This document shows, in pieces, positions 1-9,777 of a stretch of DNA of 64,000 bases (position 1 is its first letter; every line of letters starts with the position of its first letter). This stretch comes from Rhodohalobacter mucosus. Its GTDB lineage: Bacteria > Bacteroidota > Rhodothermia > Balneolales > Balneolaceae. A program made the translations under genes and the position numbers. The notes under the pieces were generated by a model. The model was given only the letters and a program-made list of their open reading frames with translations, had not been told where the DNA came from and did not search any database. The stretch lies in NCBI RefSeq assembly GCF_003150675.1, contig NZ_QGGB01000009.1, forward strand, positions 268,311 to 332,310. The letters are read 5' to 3'.

Positions 1-859
1 TGCTGTCGGGTACAAGATTGGCGAGTTCACCAACAAATTTCATAAGGGTTGAGAGCTGGGGTAAATTTTGCCCGGAAACACAGTGATGGCCCATTTTGAG
101 CTGCAGATTGGGAATCACAGAACAGAGATTGGCATTTCCGCATCGTTCGCCATACCCGTTGACGGTTCCCTGTACATGATTCGCGCCTGCTTGTACCGCT
201 GCGAGCGTGTTGGCAACAGCCAGTTCACAGTCGTTATGTGCATGAATGCCGATTGGTGCAGAGACGTGCTTTTTTACTTCATGCACAATACCGGAAATTT
301 CGTGGGGAAGCGTGCCGCCATTTGTATCACAGAGTACCAGAACGTCGGCTCCTGAACATTCTGCTGCCAAAAGCGTTCGGATAGCATAATCAGGATCATG
401 CCTGTATCCGTCAAAAAAGTGCTCGGCATCATAGATGACTTCCTTGTTGTGCGCTTTGAGGTGATTCACCGACCCTGATATTATCTTCAGGTTTTCTTCC
501 GGAGTAATGTTCAGGGCCTCTTCAACATGCAGGAGCCAGGTTTTTCCGAATACTGAGACGGCGGGCGTTTCTACCTGTATCAGGGCGCGAAGGTTGGTGT
601 CCTCTTCAGGGCTATTTCCTGCACGGCAGGTACTTCCAAATGCAACCACTTTAGCATGCCGGAACGTATGTTTCTTCGCTTTCTCAAAAAATGCCATGTC
701 CTTGGGATTAGATCCCGGCCATCCGCCCTCGATGTAGTGAATGCCAAATTCATCAAGGCGTTTTGCAATACGGAATTTATCCTCAGCCGAGAAGGAGATG
801 TGCTCACCCTGCGTGCCGTCGCGAAGGGTGGTGTCGAATATCCGGATAGGTTTGGGCAT
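1..859 (-). CDS. cimA: (R)-citramalate synthase, N-terminal part (cut by window edge)
   Basis: Condenses pyruvate with acetyl-CoA to citramalate, the entry to threonine-independent isoleucine synthesis. The minus-strand reading begins [20 protein letters not shown]; the DTTLRDGTQ motif is the metal and substrate loop of the LeuA/CimA/HMGL family. [17 protein letters not shown] and FGSTCRAG segments and [12 protein letters not shown] fit the citramalate branch rather than 2-isopropylmalate synthase. About 286 codons are open to base 1, so the C-terminal regulatory domain lies outside the window. An in-frame ATG 30 bases further upstream (889) is an alternative start; I prefer 859 because homology begins there. 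It lies about 100 bases downstream of ilvC in the same direction, so it probably belongs to the same operon. The family assignment is firm; the start is moderately certain. Confidence 0.88.
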   Translation of the reverse strand, partial: MPKPIRIFDTTLRDGTQGEHISFSAEDKFRIAKRLDEFGIHYIEGGWPGSNPKDMAFFEKAKKHTFRHAKVVAFGSTCRAGNSPEEDTNLRALIQVETPAVSVFGKTWLLHVEEALNITPEENLKIISGSVNHLKAHNKEVIYDAEHFFDGYRHDPDYAIRTLLAAECSGADVLVLCDTNGGTLPHEISGIVHEVKKHVSAPIGIHAHNDCELAVANTLAAVQAGANHVQGTVNGYGERCGNANLCSVIPNLQLKMGHHCVSGQNLPQLSTLMKFVGELANLVPDS

Positions 860-965
860 GTGATTTTGGTTTTGTTTTGTTCCTCTCATTGGTATCCCGA
901 AGAGATCATTCAGGTTGTGCAGACCGGGCCTCGCCCTGAGTGAAGCATGGCGGGGTTTCTTTCCA

Positions 966-1997
966 TTACTCTGCTGGTTCGGGTTCGGGCCGGGATTGTT
1001 TGTTGTCCGGGATCCAGTTCATCATGGAGCGCAGCTCTTTGCCTACCTGTTCAATTTTATGGTTGCCCAGCTTTTTTCTCATTCTGATATGGTTCGGCAG
1101 GCCTTCAGCATTTTCTTTCATCCACTCATCTGCAAAAAATCCGCTCTGGACCTCCTCAAGGATCATCTTCATTCGCTTCTTCGTATTATGATCGATCACG
1201 CGCGTACCTCTTGACAGTCCGCCGTACTCAGCCGTATCGCTTACTGAGTAATACATTCGTTCAATACCTCCCTCATACATCAGGTCCACGATAAGCTTTA
1301 ATTCATGGAGGCATTCGAAATAGGCGATTTCAGGCTGGTAACCGGCTTCCACCAACACCTCAAAGCCTGCTTTCACCAGCTCGGATGCACCGCCGCACAA
1401 TACAGCCTGCTCCCCAAAAAGATCGGTTTCAGTTTCTTCCCTGAAGGTGGTTTCAAGAACACCGGCACGGGTGCCGCCAATAGCTTTGGCATAGGCCAGG
1501 GCGGTTTTCTTTGCCGTACCCGTTGCATCCCGGTGAACGGCGAAAAGGCAGGGAACGCCCGACCCTTCCGTGAATACACGGCGAACCAGGTGTCCGGGCC
1601 CCTTTGGAGCCACCATAAATACATCTACATCATCAGGAGGGGTAATGCCGCCAAAATGAATATTGAATCCATGAGCGAACATCAGGGCATTTCCGGCTTC
1701 CAGATGAGGTTCAATGCTTTTTTTGTAGACATCGGCCTGATGCTGGTCGGGGATCAAAACCATCAGGATATCACCTGCCTTGGCCGCTTCGGAAGTCTCC
1801 ATTACGGTGAGTCCGGCCTCTTCGGCCTCGTTCCATGAGGAGCTCTCTTTCCGGAGGCCTACCACAACATTCATCCTGCTATCGCTGAGGTTTTGTGCGT
1901 GTGCATGACCCTGGCTTCCATACCCAATTACTGAGATGGTTTTCCCGGACAGGTCATTGAGATTGGCATCACCGTTATAATATGTTTGTGCTTTCAT
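966..1997 (-). CDS. ilvC: Ketol-acid reductoisomerase (NADP+)
   Basis: Isomerises and reduces acetolactate or acetohydroxybutyrate to the dihydroxy acid, the second common step of valine, leucine and isoleucine synthesis. The start [13 protein letters not shown] is chosen over an upstream in-frame ATG at 2054, whose extra 19 residues do not look conserved. The N-terminal Rossmann motif [13 protein letters not shown] and [14 protein letters not shown] are seen, with the C-terminal metal-binding part (E-rich [19 protein letters not shown], then [17 protein letters not shown]). At 343 residues it is the short class I type. It sits 83 bases after ilvH and is probably co-transcribed with ilvB-ilvH. 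Nothing odd was noticed except a hydrophilic, proline-rich C-terminal tail. Confidence 0.96.
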   Translation of the reverse strand: MKAQTYYNGDANLNDLSGKTISVIGYGSQGHAHAQNLSDSRMNVVVGLRKESSSWNEAEEAGLTVMETSEAAKAGDILMVLIPDQHQADVYKKSIEPHLEAGNALMFAHGFNIHFGGITPPDDVDVFMVAPKGPGHLVRRVFTEGSGVPCLFAVHRDATGTAKKTALAYAKAIGGTRAGVLETTFREETETDLFGEQAVLCGGASELVKAGFEVLVEAGYQPEIAYFECLHELKLIVDLMYEGGIERMYYSVSDTAEYGGLSRGTRVIDHNTKKRMKMILEEVQSGFFADEWMKENAEGLPNHIRMRKKLGNHKIEQVGKELRSMMNWIPDNKQSRPEPEPAE

Positions 1998-2080
1998 TTT
2001 TTCTTTTGTTGGTTTTGTTGTGCTGTAAAAAAGTCGCCCTTTAAAGGGGGGCATTTAGAATCAGTTTCTTTCCCATTATT

Positions 2081-2605
2081 TCAATTAATATTCACCGCTC
2101 CCTGAAATTCACGTTTCAGCGCTACGCTCCCGGTTCTTGACATTTCAGTGATACCATACGGTTTCAGTACTTCAATCATGGCGTCTACCTTGTCGGTGTT
2201 TCCGGTGACTTCAAGTGCCAGCTTATCGTCTGTTATGTCGATCACTTTGGATTTGAATGCCTGAGCAATGAGCATGATTTCGGATCGACCGGCTTTTGCG
2301 GTGGAAACCTTTATAATGGCCAGTTCACGCTCGATGCATTTCTTATGGGTCAGGTCGGTTACCTTTAACACATCGATCACATTGTGGAGATGCTTATTGA
2401 TCTGCTCAACCGTTTCCTCATCGCCATATGTGGTAATGGTTATGCGCGCCATGCCCCGTTCAGCCTCAGCCGCAAAGGTGACGCTCTCAAGCTCAAACCC
2501 TTTTCCGCTGAAAATCCCGATAATTCTGGAAAACGTATTCAGGTTGTGTTTCACAAGCACGGAAAGCGTATGCCGGGAATCTTTGGAGACTGTTTTAACT
2601 TGCAT
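2081..2605 (-). CDS. ilvH: Acetolactate synthase small (regulatory) subunit
   Basis: Regulatory partner of IlvB; the family stimulates activity and confers feedback inhibition by branched-chain amino acids. The N-terminal ACT domain is visible (HTLSVLVKHNLNTFSRIIGIFSGKGFELESV), followed by the C-terminal ALS small-subunit domain (ERELAIIKV through EVTGNTDKVDAMIEVLKPYGI). The length of about 174 residues is normal. I place the start at 2605, where the ATG overlaps the ilvB stop as TAATG and GAGGAG lies about 7 bases upstream, one of the few clear ribosome sites here. A longer ORF from 2614 exists but lacks such a site. Translational coupling to ilvB is inferred from the overlap. Confidence 0.94.
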   Translation of the reverse strand: MQVKTVSKDSRHTLSVLVKHNLNTFSRIIGIFSGKGFELESVTFAAEAERGMARITITTYGDEETVEQINKHLHNVIDVLKVTDLTHKKCIERELAIIKVSTAKAGRSEIMLIAQAFKSKVIDITDDKLALEVTGNTDKVDAMIEVLKPYGITEMSRTGSVALKREFQGAVNIN

Positions 2606-4389
2606 TATCCGCACTCCTCGTCAGATTCAACCATTTCGTTAAGGGCAGCTCCGGAGGGCACCATCGGGTAGCAGTTTTCCGTTTCAACAACCCGGAAATC
2701 CATTAATACGGGTCCGTCATGGATGTTCATTGCTTTATCCAGAACCTGCTTCATCTCTGCGGGATTGGTAGAGCGCATCCCGACGGCGCCGTAGGCTTCA
2801 GCCAGTTTCACAAAGTCAGGGTTGTTGGATCCGAAGACGGAGAAGCTGGTGCGGTTGTCGTAGAAGAGCTGCTGCCACTGGCGAACCATGCCCAGGCAGC
2901 TGTTATTCATCAGGGCAATTTTTACCGGTATTTTATACTCAACGGCGGTTGCGAGTTCACAGGAGAGCATTTGGAATCCGCCGTCGCCCGTGATGCAAAC
3001 TACATTGCGGTCGGGACAGGCAAGAGCCGCACCCATGGCTGCCGGAAAACCGTACCCCATGGTACCCAGTCCGCCCGATGATATCCAGGATCGCGGATAG
3101 TTGAAATTGTAATGCTGGGCCGCCCACATCTGGTGCTGACCCACATCAGTCACAACGATCGCATTGCCTTCGGTGGCATCAGAAATCATTTTCATCATAT
3201 GTTGCGGATAGATTTTATCGTCTGCCTCCGGAACAACCAAAGGATGGTCACTCTTCCAGCTATGAATGGTATCCCACCAATCTGAAATACCGGGAGGAGC
3301 AGCCAGCCGGTCGATAGCGGGAATGACTCTTTTGACATCTCCCACAATGGGGACCTCCACCGGCACATTTTTCCCTATACAGGATGGATCGATATCAATG
3401 TGGATTTTTCGTGAGTGGGGTGAAAATCCATCCAGCCGCCCGGTTACACGGTCATCGAAGCGGGCACCAACGGCAATGAGCACATCACACTCGGTCATAG
3501 CCATATTTGCGTACCATGTGCCGTGCATACCCAGCATGCCGAGTGATTGCGGCTGGCTTTCCGGAAAGGCACCCAGCCCCATGAGGGTCGTGGTGACCGG
3601 AATATTCAATCGTTTGGCAAATGCGGTAAGCTCGTGCCAGGCGTTTCCTGAAATAACACCTCCACCGGCATATATTAACGGCTTTGTTGCGTTGGAGAGC
3701 ATTTCAGCCGCTTTTTCAATTTGTGGATGATGCCCCTGAAGGGTTGGCTTGAAGCTCGGGATTTCCACTTTTTTCATTCCCGTAAATCGCCCTTTTGTAT
3801 TGAGCATATCTTTTGGGAGATCCACAAGTACGGGGCCTGGGCGGCCGTTGGTTGCAATGTGAAAAGCCTCACGAATTACGTGCTCCAATTCCGAGACATC
3901 CCGGACCAGGTAGTTTTGCTTGGTAATAGGACGGGTAATGCCAACGATATCGGCTTCCTGGAACGCATCGTTACCAATCACACCGGTGGGTACCTGCCCT
4001 GTAAAGACAACCAGCGGAATGGAATCCATCATAGCGGTTGCGATACCTGTAACCGTATTCGTACCGCCGGGACCCGATGTGGCCAGAACAACTCCGGGCT
4101 TACCTGTTGCCCTTGCATATCCATCAGCGGCATGCGCACCGGCCTGTTCATGACGAATGAGAATGTGTTTTAAGTCATGGTTATCAAAGAGGGTGTCGTA
4201 TACGGGAAGAACCGCTCCGCCGGGATAGCCGAAAATCGTATCAACACCAAGGTCGGCGAGCGTTTTGATCAGAATGCCGGCGCCATTGTCAGTACCGGAG
4301 TCCGGAAGTACAGAAGCTTGCTCAACGGGTTCAAACGAAGGGACAGAAACTGTTTTTTGAGCCGGGTATGTTGAATTGGTTGATTTCAT
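2605..4389 (-). CDS. ilvB: Acetolactate synthase large (catalytic) subunit
   Basis: ThDP-dependent carboligase making acetolactate from two pyruvates, or acetohydroxybutyrate from pyruvate and 2-ketobutyrate. Visible motifs are the ThDP glutamate region ([19 protein letters not shown]), the SGPGGTN loop, the central FAD-type domain ([13 protein letters not shown]) and the C-terminal ThDP-Mg motif GDGGFQM followed by [16 protein letters not shown]. Counted from [12 protein letters not shown] it has 594 residues, normal plus a ~35-residue low-complexity N-terminal tail. The frame is open up to an ATG at 4440, but that stretch overlaps an inverted repeat in the leader, so I take 4389 as the start. 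It is the first gene of the ilvB-ilvH-ilvC(-cimA) operon and follows a putative attenuating leader. Confidence 0.95.
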   Translation of the reverse strand: MKSTNSTYPAQKTVSVPSFEPVEQASVLPDSGTDNGAGILIKTLADLGVDTIFGYPGGAVLPVYDTLFDNHDLKHILIRHEQAGAHAADGYARATGKPGVVLATSGPGGTNTVTGIATAMMDSIPLVVFTGQVPTGVIGNDAFQEADIVGITRPITKQNYLVRDVSELEHVIREAFHIATNGRPGPVLVDLPKDMLNTKGRFTGMKKVEIPSFKPTLQGHHPQIEKAAEMLSNATKPLIYAGGGVISGNAWHELTAFAKRLNIPVTTTLMGLGAFPESQPQSLGMLGMHGTWYANMAMTECDVLIAVGARFDDRVTGRLDGFSPHSRKIHIDIDPSCIGKNVPVEVPIVGDVKRVIPAIDRLAAPPGISDWWDTIHSWKSDHPLVVPEADDKIYPQHMMKMISDATEGNAIVVTDVGQHQMWAAQHYNFNYPRSWISSGGLGTMGYGFPAAMGAALACPDRNVVCITGDGGFQMLSCELATAVEYKIPVKIALMNNSCLGMVRQWQQLFYDNRTSFSVFGSNNPDFVKLAEAYGAVGMRSTNPAEMKQVLDKAMNIHDGPVLMDFRVVETENCYPMVPSGAALNEMVESDEECG

Positions 4390-4404
4390 ATGTCTTGCGG
4401 GTAT

Positions 4405-4475
4405 ACGTTTCCCGCCAGAGGTCGTAAGATGAAATCGCATTGTGAAGTGTGACTGCGGCTTTTAACCTCTGGCGG
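4405..4475 (-). promoter_or_regulatory. ilvB leader inverted repeats (candidate attenuator or RBS switch)
   Basis: On the minus strand CCGCCAGAGGT (4475-4465) is followed 42 bases later by its exact complement ACCTCTGGCGG (4422-4412), an 11-bp stem. The distal arm overlaps GCGGG, which can instead pair with CCCGC just before the ilvB start (about 4415-4397). The two hairpins therefore look mutually exclusive. No U-run follows the long stem, so control of translation initiation or a non-canonical pause is more likely than a classic terminator. It begins 6 bases after the stop of the Ile/Leu-rich leader frame, as expected for leader-peptide control. The pairings are seen; the function is inferred. 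Confidence 0.5.
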
Positions 4476-4481
4476 ATGGGG

Positions 4482-4712
4482 TTATCTAATAATTAGAATT
4501 AGAATGCCAGAGATTAGAGATAGAATCAGAATCAGAATGCTAATAATGCTGATGGCAGAAAGATCAGATAAAGATATCGTGGAAACTGAATATTCTATCG
4601 CAGCGATAAGAGTAAGGGATCCAATCAAAAATAAAACAGCAGGCAGCAGGAACCCGAAATCTTCCCGAAGAAGATGGGCCGTTATATTGCTATGAAGAGT
4701 CGCTGTTTTCAA
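4482..4712 (-). CDS. ilvL: Putative Ile/Leu-rich leader peptide of the ilv operon
   Basis: A reading frame upstream of ilvB ends in a run of isoleucine and leucine codons: the last 24 residues contain roughly 16 Ile/Leu (SIISILILILSLISGILILI, then IR and stop). It stops 6 bases before the long inverted repeat of the ilvB leader. This is the layout of ribosome-mediated attenuation of BCAA operons, where ribosomes stall at Ile/Leu/Val codons when charged tRNA is scarce. There is no ATG or GTG anywhere between the putative promoter and the stop; TTG codons at 4712 and 4628 are the only conventional candidates, neither with a ribosome-binding site. Start and peptide length are therefore uncertain. 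It could instead be AT-rich low-complexity DNA that happens to encode Ile/Leu. Confidence 0.45.
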   Translation of the reverse strand: MKTATLHSNITAHLLREDFGFLLPAVLFLIGSLTLIAAIEYSVSTISLSDLSAISIISILILILSLISGILILIIR

Positions 4713-4743
4713 CAGGTGAACGTATTGATTGATTATCGCTTCG

Positions 4744-4775
4744 AAAAAGCTAGACAACGACTTATGTGATGTCAA
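4744..4775 (-). promoter_or_regulatory. Candidate promoter of the ilvB operon
   Basis: Minus-strand TTGACA (4775-4770) is separated by 17 bases from TAGCTTTT (4752-4745). This fits sigma-70 spacing and also resembles the Bacteroidota -33 TTG / -7 TAnnTTTG pattern. It would give a leader of about 345 bases before ilvB, containing the Ile/Leu-rich frame and the hairpins. It is inferred from sequence only. Confidence 0.45.
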
Positions 4776-4893
4776 GATTTTTTTTAAAAAAATGTTTAGA
4801 TATAATTGTGATGGAAGACTGAATTATTAAAAAGCGCTTCCATGGATATAAAAATGAAATATTAAGTTCTTGTAATAAAACAACTAAACAGAT

Positions 4894-6588
4894 ATGGCCA
4901 GAAAATCCGGTAAAATCAATACATTCAGCTCAAGATTAACTCAGGAGCAGTCGCAGGTTGGATCGAAAGCCATGCTTTATGCAACCGGTTTGAGAGCGGA
5001 AGACATGGAAAAAGCTCAGGTGGGCATAGCAAGCACGGGGTGGGACGGCAATCCGTGCAACATGCATTTGAACGGTCTGGCAGACCTGGTAAAAGGCGCT
5101 GTTTGGAACAGTGACATGGTTGGATTTGTGTTTCACTCTATTGGGGTGAGCGATGGAATTTCAATGGGTACGCAGGGAATGAAATACTCTCTTCCCTCCC
5201 GTGATATCATTGCCGATTCCATTGAGACAGTGATGACGGCCCAGTGGTACGATGCCAATATTTCTGTAGTGGGATGCGACAAAAATATGCCGGGATCGGT
5301 CATGGCTATGGCAAGAGTGAACAGGCCCTCAATCATGGTCTACGGAGGGACCATTCGGCCGGGAAACCTGAACGGCCAGAAACTGGATATTGTATCCGCA
5401 TTTGAGTCTTACGGCCAATTTTTGTCGAATGAGATTGATGAAGATCAGATGAACCGCATTTTAAAGCATGCCTGCCCGGGTGCAGGGGCATGCGGCGGAA
5501 TGTACACTGCCAACACCATGGCATCAGCCATCGAGACCCTGGGAATGAGTTTGCCGTTCAGCTCTTCCATACCGGCAACACACCAAGAAAAGCGGAAAGA
5601 GTGCGAAAGAGCAGGAAAAGCGATCCGTCTTCTGCTGGAGGAAGATATCAAACCACGCGATATTATCACCCGAACTTCACTTGAAAATGCGGTTGCGATA
5701 ATTATTGCCCTGGGGGGATCTACCAATGCTGTTATGCATATGCTTGCAATTGCCCGTGCTGCTGAGGTTGACTTTACCATAGACGACTTTCAGGAGGTCA
5801 GTGACCGTACTCCTTTCCTTGCTGACCTCAAACCATCCGGGAAGTATGTGATGGAAGACCTGTATAATGCGGGTGGTGTGCCGGCCGTTCAAAAGCTACT
5901 GCTGGAGCACGGCTACCTGGATGGCAGCTGTATAACCGTTACCGGCAAAACGCTTGAAGAGAATGTGGCTGAACTACCGGGACTGATCGAAGAACAGAAG
6001 GTGATTTATCCCGTATCCGACCCGATTAAAGAGACAGGTCATCTTCAGATTCTATATGGAAATCTGTCAGCGGAAGGAAGCGTGGCAAAGATTACCGGTA
6101 AGGAGGGAACCCGTTTTTCAGGGCCCGCAAAGGTTTTTGAATCGGAGGAGGACGCGCTGGCTGGTATTCGCAACGGCAGTGTGACGAAAGGAGATGTAGT
6201 GGTGATACGGTATGAGGGGCCGAAGGGTGGCCCCGGTATGCGTGAGATGCTCTCGATCACCGCGGCCATCATGGGAGCGGGGCTTGGAAATGATGTGGCA
6301 CTGATCACAGACGGCCGTTTTTCGGGTGGAACTCATGGTTTTGTAATTGGCCATATAACTCCCGAAGCACAGCTTGGCGGGGCCATTGGGCTGTTGAAAA
6401 ATGGAGATGAAATAACAATTGACGCAGATGAGAGAACGCTGAATGTGGATCTGACTCAGGAAGAGTTAAGCAGTCGAAGAAAAAACTGGACTGCACCGGA
6501 ACTGAAAGTGAAAAGCGGATCGCTTTACAAATATGCGAAACTGGTATCTACGGCAAGTGAAGGGTGTATCACGGATGGCCCGGGGTAA
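4894..6588 (+). CDS. ilvD: Dihydroxy-acid dehydratase
   Basis: Dehydrates dihydroxyisovalerate and dihydroxymethylvalerate to the keto acids in valine, leucine and isoleucine synthesis. It is an Fe-S enzyme. Cluster cysteines are visible in [11 protein letters not shown] and [19 protein letters not shown], and the C-terminal [19 protein letters not shown] is characteristic. The 564-residue length is normal. It is transcribed divergently from ilvB across about 500 bases that mainly hold the ilvB leader. The ATG at 4894 has no Shine-Dalgarno sequence, common for this group. Together with ilvB, ilvH and ilvC it completes the common pathway to the keto acids; the transaminase is not in the window. 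Confidence 0.96.
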   Translation: MARKSGKINTFSSRLTQEQSQVGSKAMLYATGLRAEDMEKAQVGIASTGWDGNPCNMHLNGLADLVKGAVWNSDMVGFVFHSIGVSDGISMGTQGMKYSLPSRDIIADSIETVMTAQWYDANISVVGCDKNMPGSVMAMARVNRPSIMVYGGTIRPGNLNGQKLDIVSAFESYGQFLSNEIDEDQMNRILKHACPGAGACGGMYTANTMASAIETLGMSLPFSSSIPATHQEKRKECERAGKAIRLLLEEDIKPRDIITRTSLENAVAIIIALGGSTNAVMHMLAIARAAEVDFTIDDFQEVSDRTPFLADLKPSGKYVMEDLYNAGGVPAVQKLLLEHGYLDGSCITVTGKTLEENVAELPGLIEEQKVIYPVSDPIKETGHLQILYGNLSAEGSVAKITGKEGTRFSGPAKVFESEEDALAGIRNGSVTKGDVVVIRYEGPKGGPGMREMLSITAAIMGAGLGNDVALITDGRFSGGTHGFVIGHITPEAQLGGAIGLLKNGDEITIDADERTLNVDLTQEELSSRRKNWTAPELKVKSGSLYKYAKLVSTASEGCITDGPG

Positions 6589-6625
6589 ACCAACGCAGCA
6601 AATGTTCAAAACAGAGATTGTGTGA

Positions 6626-7951
6626 TCACCTGCCTGCACTGTAACCCATCTCTGTATCATCCTCAGTTTGCATCACATTGAACCAGTTGACATTACGGGT
6701 GAGGAACATGACCGTCGCCAGCACGCTGAACAACGCGATGCTTCCCATGAACAGTGCGTAATCCTGAAGCTGAAGCAGTATGTAGAGATAGCTGTAGAGA
6801 AGCACCAATACCCCAAACAGGATGGCCGAGTTGCGTATGCTGGATAAAACACTGTATGAATAAAGGGTGATCAGCAGTATGACAGCCGCGGACGAAAGCA
6901 GATAGGAGAGGTTGAATGCCACATATTCTGATGCGGATAGAAGCAGCGTATAGAAAACCAGCAGGGCAAACCCGATAAGCAGATACTGAACGGGATGAAT
7001 GGCCTGTTTGCTGTAGATCTCAAACATGAAAAATGTCAGAAACGTGAGTCCGATAAACATGATCGCATACTTTGCCGTACGCATTGTTTTCTGATATTCG
7101 TTTACTGGAAGCAGCAGGCTCACGCCGAATGAGAAATTTGAGATCTCATGACTGGAACCCAGCCACTGCTGCGGGAAATTCCTGTTAAGATGAAGCACAT
7201 TCCACTCCGCTTTAAAGCCGGAAGAGTGAACTTCTCTCCGTTCCGGAAGAAAGTTGCCCGTAAATGCAGGATTGGGCCAGCCGGAGGCAAGACTGACTCT
7301 TGTTTGCTCTCCGATAGGTGAAAAAAGCAGCTCAGAACTGCCGTTCAATGTCAGGTGCACGCTGAATGAAACCGGTATTTCGGGATTGATAACGGGCGAA
7401 ACCGATACCCCGGACGACAGTACATCCCCGGAGGCAATACCCGGTGCGGCGGTATAATCCCGGTCCCCCCATTCAATCCTTATACGTTCCCTGATACCGG
7501 TCATATCCGATATGCCAATCGAAACAAATGCATCTTCGGTCAGAAAATCATCGGCGGGGATATTCAGGCCTCTCAGGTTGAGTGGCGAAAAATTTCCCGA
7601 TAGCGAGAGCCCGGAGGTATAAACGATGGATTCATAGATGCCCCGGTAGCGCACTTCAGGCTCAACAGTGCCCTGAATCGTCAGATTTTCAGGCAGAAAG
7701 TGTGCATGGCGCACCGTTTGTGTAACTACTCCCTCTTTTTCAGATCGATGCAGATAGGGTATTGTTATAATGGGACCCGTGATGGTCTGCGTATCTCCCC
7801 ACTTTTCACTGATCTCATGAGCTACGGAGTTCCTTCGATTTTCACGCTCAGAGATTAGTTCCTGGATCAAAATGGCTGGAATAAGCAGGAGTAGAGTCAG
7901 AAACGCAATAGCGGTTAACCGGATACCTGCTGACTGTTTCAGTGATTTCAT
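6626..7951 (-). CDS. creD: CreD-like inner membrane protein
   Basis: Resembles the CreD/inner membrane protein family: one N-terminal membrane segment (about residues 12-30), a ~260-residue periplasmic beta-rich domain (ITGPIITIPY near the start is typical) and a C-terminal bundle of about five or six membrane helices (residues 295-430; AIHPVQYLLIGFALLVFYTLLLS is a recognisable family stretch). Its exact role is unknown; in enterics creD belongs to the CreBC regulon and is linked to envelope stress and colicin tolerance. At 441 residues it is normal in length. It is the last gene of a five-gene minus-strand operon with a winged-helix regulator. Family confidence is good; function is only by association. 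Confidence 0.85.
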   Translation of the reverse strand: MKSLKQSAGIRLTAIAFLTLLLLIPAILIQELISERENRRNSVAHEISEKWGDTQTITGPIITIPYLHRSEKEGVVTQTVRHAHFLPENLTIQGTVEPEVRYRGIYESIVYTSGLSLSGNFSPLNLRGLNIPADDFLTEDAFVSIGISDMTGIRERIRIEWGDRDYTAAPGIASGDVLSSGVSVSPVINPEIPVSFSVHLTLNGSSELLFSPIGEQTRVSLASGWPNPAFTGNFLPERREVHSSGFKAEWNVLHLNRNFPQQWLGSSHEISNFSFGVSLLLPVNEYQKTMRTAKYAIMFIGLTFLTFFMFEIYSKQAIHPVQYLLIGFALLVFYTLLLSASEYVAFNLSYLLSSAAVILLITLYSYSVLSSIRNSAILFGVLVLLYSYLYILLQLQDYALFMGSIALFSVLATVMFLTRNVNWFNVMQTEDDTEMGYSAGR

Positions 7952-7996
7952 GAGTCGGAATATGATGAGGAGTCGTTCTTGATGGTTTGATGCTGA

Positions 7997-8581
7997 TTAT
8001 GGGTTCTGAGACATGTTTGCCTGATCAGGCTTCTGATCCCGCGCTGCCTTGCCGAACAGCAACGCAGAAATGATAAAGAGCATGATGAATAATCCGTTTA
8101 CAGCCACTATTTCTGATATGGAACTGCCGGGCAGGTCCTGCATTCCGGTCAGGAGAGCGATAACTGTTATCAGCAGCTGAGAGCCGGCCATAGCGTATAG
8201 GGTAAAGGCAAGCTTCAGGGGTTGAAACCGGCTGGTAGAAGCGCCCGTGATTCCGATGGCAATGACGACAAAATAGAGCAGATTGATGCTGTTGTTTTCT
8301 GAGCCAATGATACCTACTGCCAAGTTCGACCATACCAGAAAAAGTGCCGAACCGAGCGCAACAGCAGATGCAGAGCGATAGATAAGCCGCTGATCTTTTT
8401 TGGTGATCAGCAGATACGCCAAACCGGTTCCGAACAGGAGCACCCCCGCAACAATAAAATCACTTGCGCTCCACACCACTTCCGATGTGAACTGCATTGC
8501 GACCAGGGGGATGAGAAGCAGAAGTGCTGTTGCAATAGCAAGGGTGGCAACAGACATAAATGGGAGTTTTTCAGTATTCAT
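7997..8581 (-). CDS. Polytopic membrane protein of unknown function
   Basis: A 194-residue protein with about six hydrophobic segments (for example VATLAIATALLLLIPLVAM, IVAGVLLFGTGLAYLLI, GLFIMLFIISALLFG) and a short hydrophilic C-terminal tail. No catalytic motif was recognised. It lies between the 65-residue membrane protein and creD in one strand-consistent cluster with gaps of 45-61 bases, so co-regulation by the operon's winged-helix protein is likely. A membrane-stress or accessory role is an inference from context only. Confidence 0.75.
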   Translation of the reverse strand: MNTEKLPFMSVATLAIATALLLLIPLVAMQFTSEVVWSASDFIVAGVLLFGTGLAYLLITKKDQRLIYRSASAVALGSALFLVWSNLAVGIIGSENNSINLLYFVVIAIGITGASTSRFQPLKLAFTLYAMAGSQLLITVIALLTGMQDLPGSSISEIVAVNGLFIMLFIISALLFGKAARDQKPDQANMSQNP

Positions 8582-8642
8582 GGTTTTATTCTTTAATTCA
8601 GATTGGCATCAAGAAAAGATGCAGATGTTGAGAAATTGGTAA

Positions 8643-8840
8643 TCAGTTCGTGTTATGAGAGCTTTTTTTTGATAAAGCAAAGTACAGCCATCCTGCACCC
8701 GTAAGGATCATTGCCAGCGGAATAGCTCCCGGTTCATTTTCGAAGATGATCATATAGATCAGAAGCAGCAGGCCGGTTGCAGTTAAGGCTGATGAAGCCG
8801 CCAGGTGTATTTTCCGTTTCTTGTCCGTTTCCGCTGTCAT
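8643..8840 (-). CDS. Small two-helix membrane protein
   Basis: A 65-residue protein with two hydrophobic segments (ASSALTATGLLLLIYMIIF and GAIPLAMILTGAGWLYFAL) and charged ends. Its ATG overlaps the stop of the upstream winged-helix gene by four bases (8837-8840), so the two are translationally coupled. No family was recognised. The overlap and the conserved operon position support it as a real gene despite its size. Confidence 0.7.
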   Translation of the reverse strand: MTAETDKKRKIHLAASSALTATGLLLLIYMIIFENEPGAIPLAMILTGAGWLYFALSKKSSHNTN

Positions 8841-9142
8841 GATTCTTTTTGTGAGTTTATTATCTGCTCCAGCACACCGAGGTGTTCATCAAATGCTTTT
8901 TTACCCTCCATGGTCATTGAATACCGGGTGTTGGGTTTATTGTCTATGAAGGATTTGTTTACGCTGACAAAGCCTTCCTGCTCCAGTTTTTTGATATGGG
9001 TGGACAGGTTCCCGTCGGTTACATCCAGAAACTCTTTCAGGGAGCTGAAATCAAGAGAATCATTTACGGCCAGGGCCGACATGATTCCCAGCCTGACCCG
9101 GCTCTCAAACGCTTTATGCAAATCGTCGAATGAAACCTTCAC
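8837..9142 (-). CDS. Winged-helix transcriptional regulator (HTH_34/ArsR-like)
   Basis: A 101-residue single-domain DNA-binding protein. RVRLGIMSALAVNDSLDFSSL followed by LDVTDGNLSTHIKKLEQEGF is the helix-turn-helix with recognition helix, and YSMTMEGKKAFDEHLGVLEQ is the wing plus C-terminal dimer helix. This is the HTH_34 / MarR-ArsR-like type often found beside creD-like and small membrane genes in Bacteroidota. It starts 6 bases after the preceding gene and overlaps the next by 4, so it is embedded in the operon. Autoregulation through the CAAAGTACTTTG palindrome upstream of the first gene is inferred. Confidence 0.85.
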   Translation of the reverse strand: MKVSFDDLHKAFESRVRLGIMSALAVNDSLDFSSLKEFLDVTDGNLSTHIKKLEQEGFVSVNKSFIDNKPNTRYSMTMEGKKAFDEHLGVLEQIINSQKES

Positions 9143-9148
9143 AATCGG

Positions 9149-9757
9149 TCACCTTTCGTATTTGAAATACATGTATATGCCATAGAGAATGTGGACCAAT
9201 CCGAAACCTGCGGCCCAAATAAGCAGTGAATACCCGATCAATAACACTGCTGTCAGGCCCAGAATGATCTGCACCACGCCCATGATCCTGACCTCCGGAA
9301 TCGTGTAGTTGCCTGCATTGTAAAGCGCCAGTCCGTAGAACAGAAGCGTAAGCGGGGCTGCCAGGCCGGTAAATCCGCTCGTAATGAGAAGAACAATCAG
9401 CACACCGCCCGAGAGGAGGGGTGCGGCCATGTGAGACAGCATTCTGCGGGAAGTTGCATTCCAGGCACGTTCTCCGTTTTGGGACGCCTTACTGTGAGAA
9501 AACCAAAAGGCGGTGGCGAGGGCAAGAATTAACACTCCGAACGCAATTAAAAGTATTTGCGACAGGTGCGGAGTACTGTATCGGAGTTCGTCGGGATAGA
9601 AACCGTAAAGAGAGTAGACTGCCCATGTACCTGCAAGAGCATATATCCCGGCCATGATGCCGGCCCATCCGGAAAGGGAGAGAAATTTGGATGACTTTTC
9701 CATCATCGACCGTATTTCGGCGATATCCCGGAGATAGTCACGATCGTGTTTATCCAT
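9149..9757 (-). CDS. Polytopic membrane protein, first gene of the creD operon
   Basis: A 202-residue protein counted from ATG MDKHDRDYLRD. A GTG at 9778 is in frame but lies inside the operator palindrome, so the ATG is preferred. A soluble N-terminal helix (about residues 1-27) precedes roughly six membrane segments (SGWAGIMAGIYALAGTWAVY, ILLIAFGVLILALATAFWF and others). No enzymatic motif was seen. It is the promoter-proximal gene of the cluster, 6 bases before the winged-helix regulator. The pairing of a membrane protein with an HTH_34 regulator recurs in Bacteroidota; the substrate or signal is unknown. Confidence 0.75.
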   Translation of the reverse strand: MDKHDRDYLRDIAEIRSMMEKSSKFLSLSGWAGIMAGIYALAGTWAVYSLYGFYPDELRYSTPHLSQILLIAFGVLILALATAFWFSHSKASQNGERAWNATSRRMLSHMAAPLLSGGVLIVLLITSGFTGLAAPLTLLFYGLALYNAGNYTIPEVRIMGVVQIILGLTAVLLIGYSLLIWAAGFGLVHILYGIYMYFKYER

Positions 9758-9777
9758 AGCGGTTATATTATGTTTCA

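Noticed and set aside
4504..4695. Plus-strand 63-codon ORF antisense to the ilv leader
   Set aside because: Simple mirror of the Ile/Leu-rich frame; no other support.
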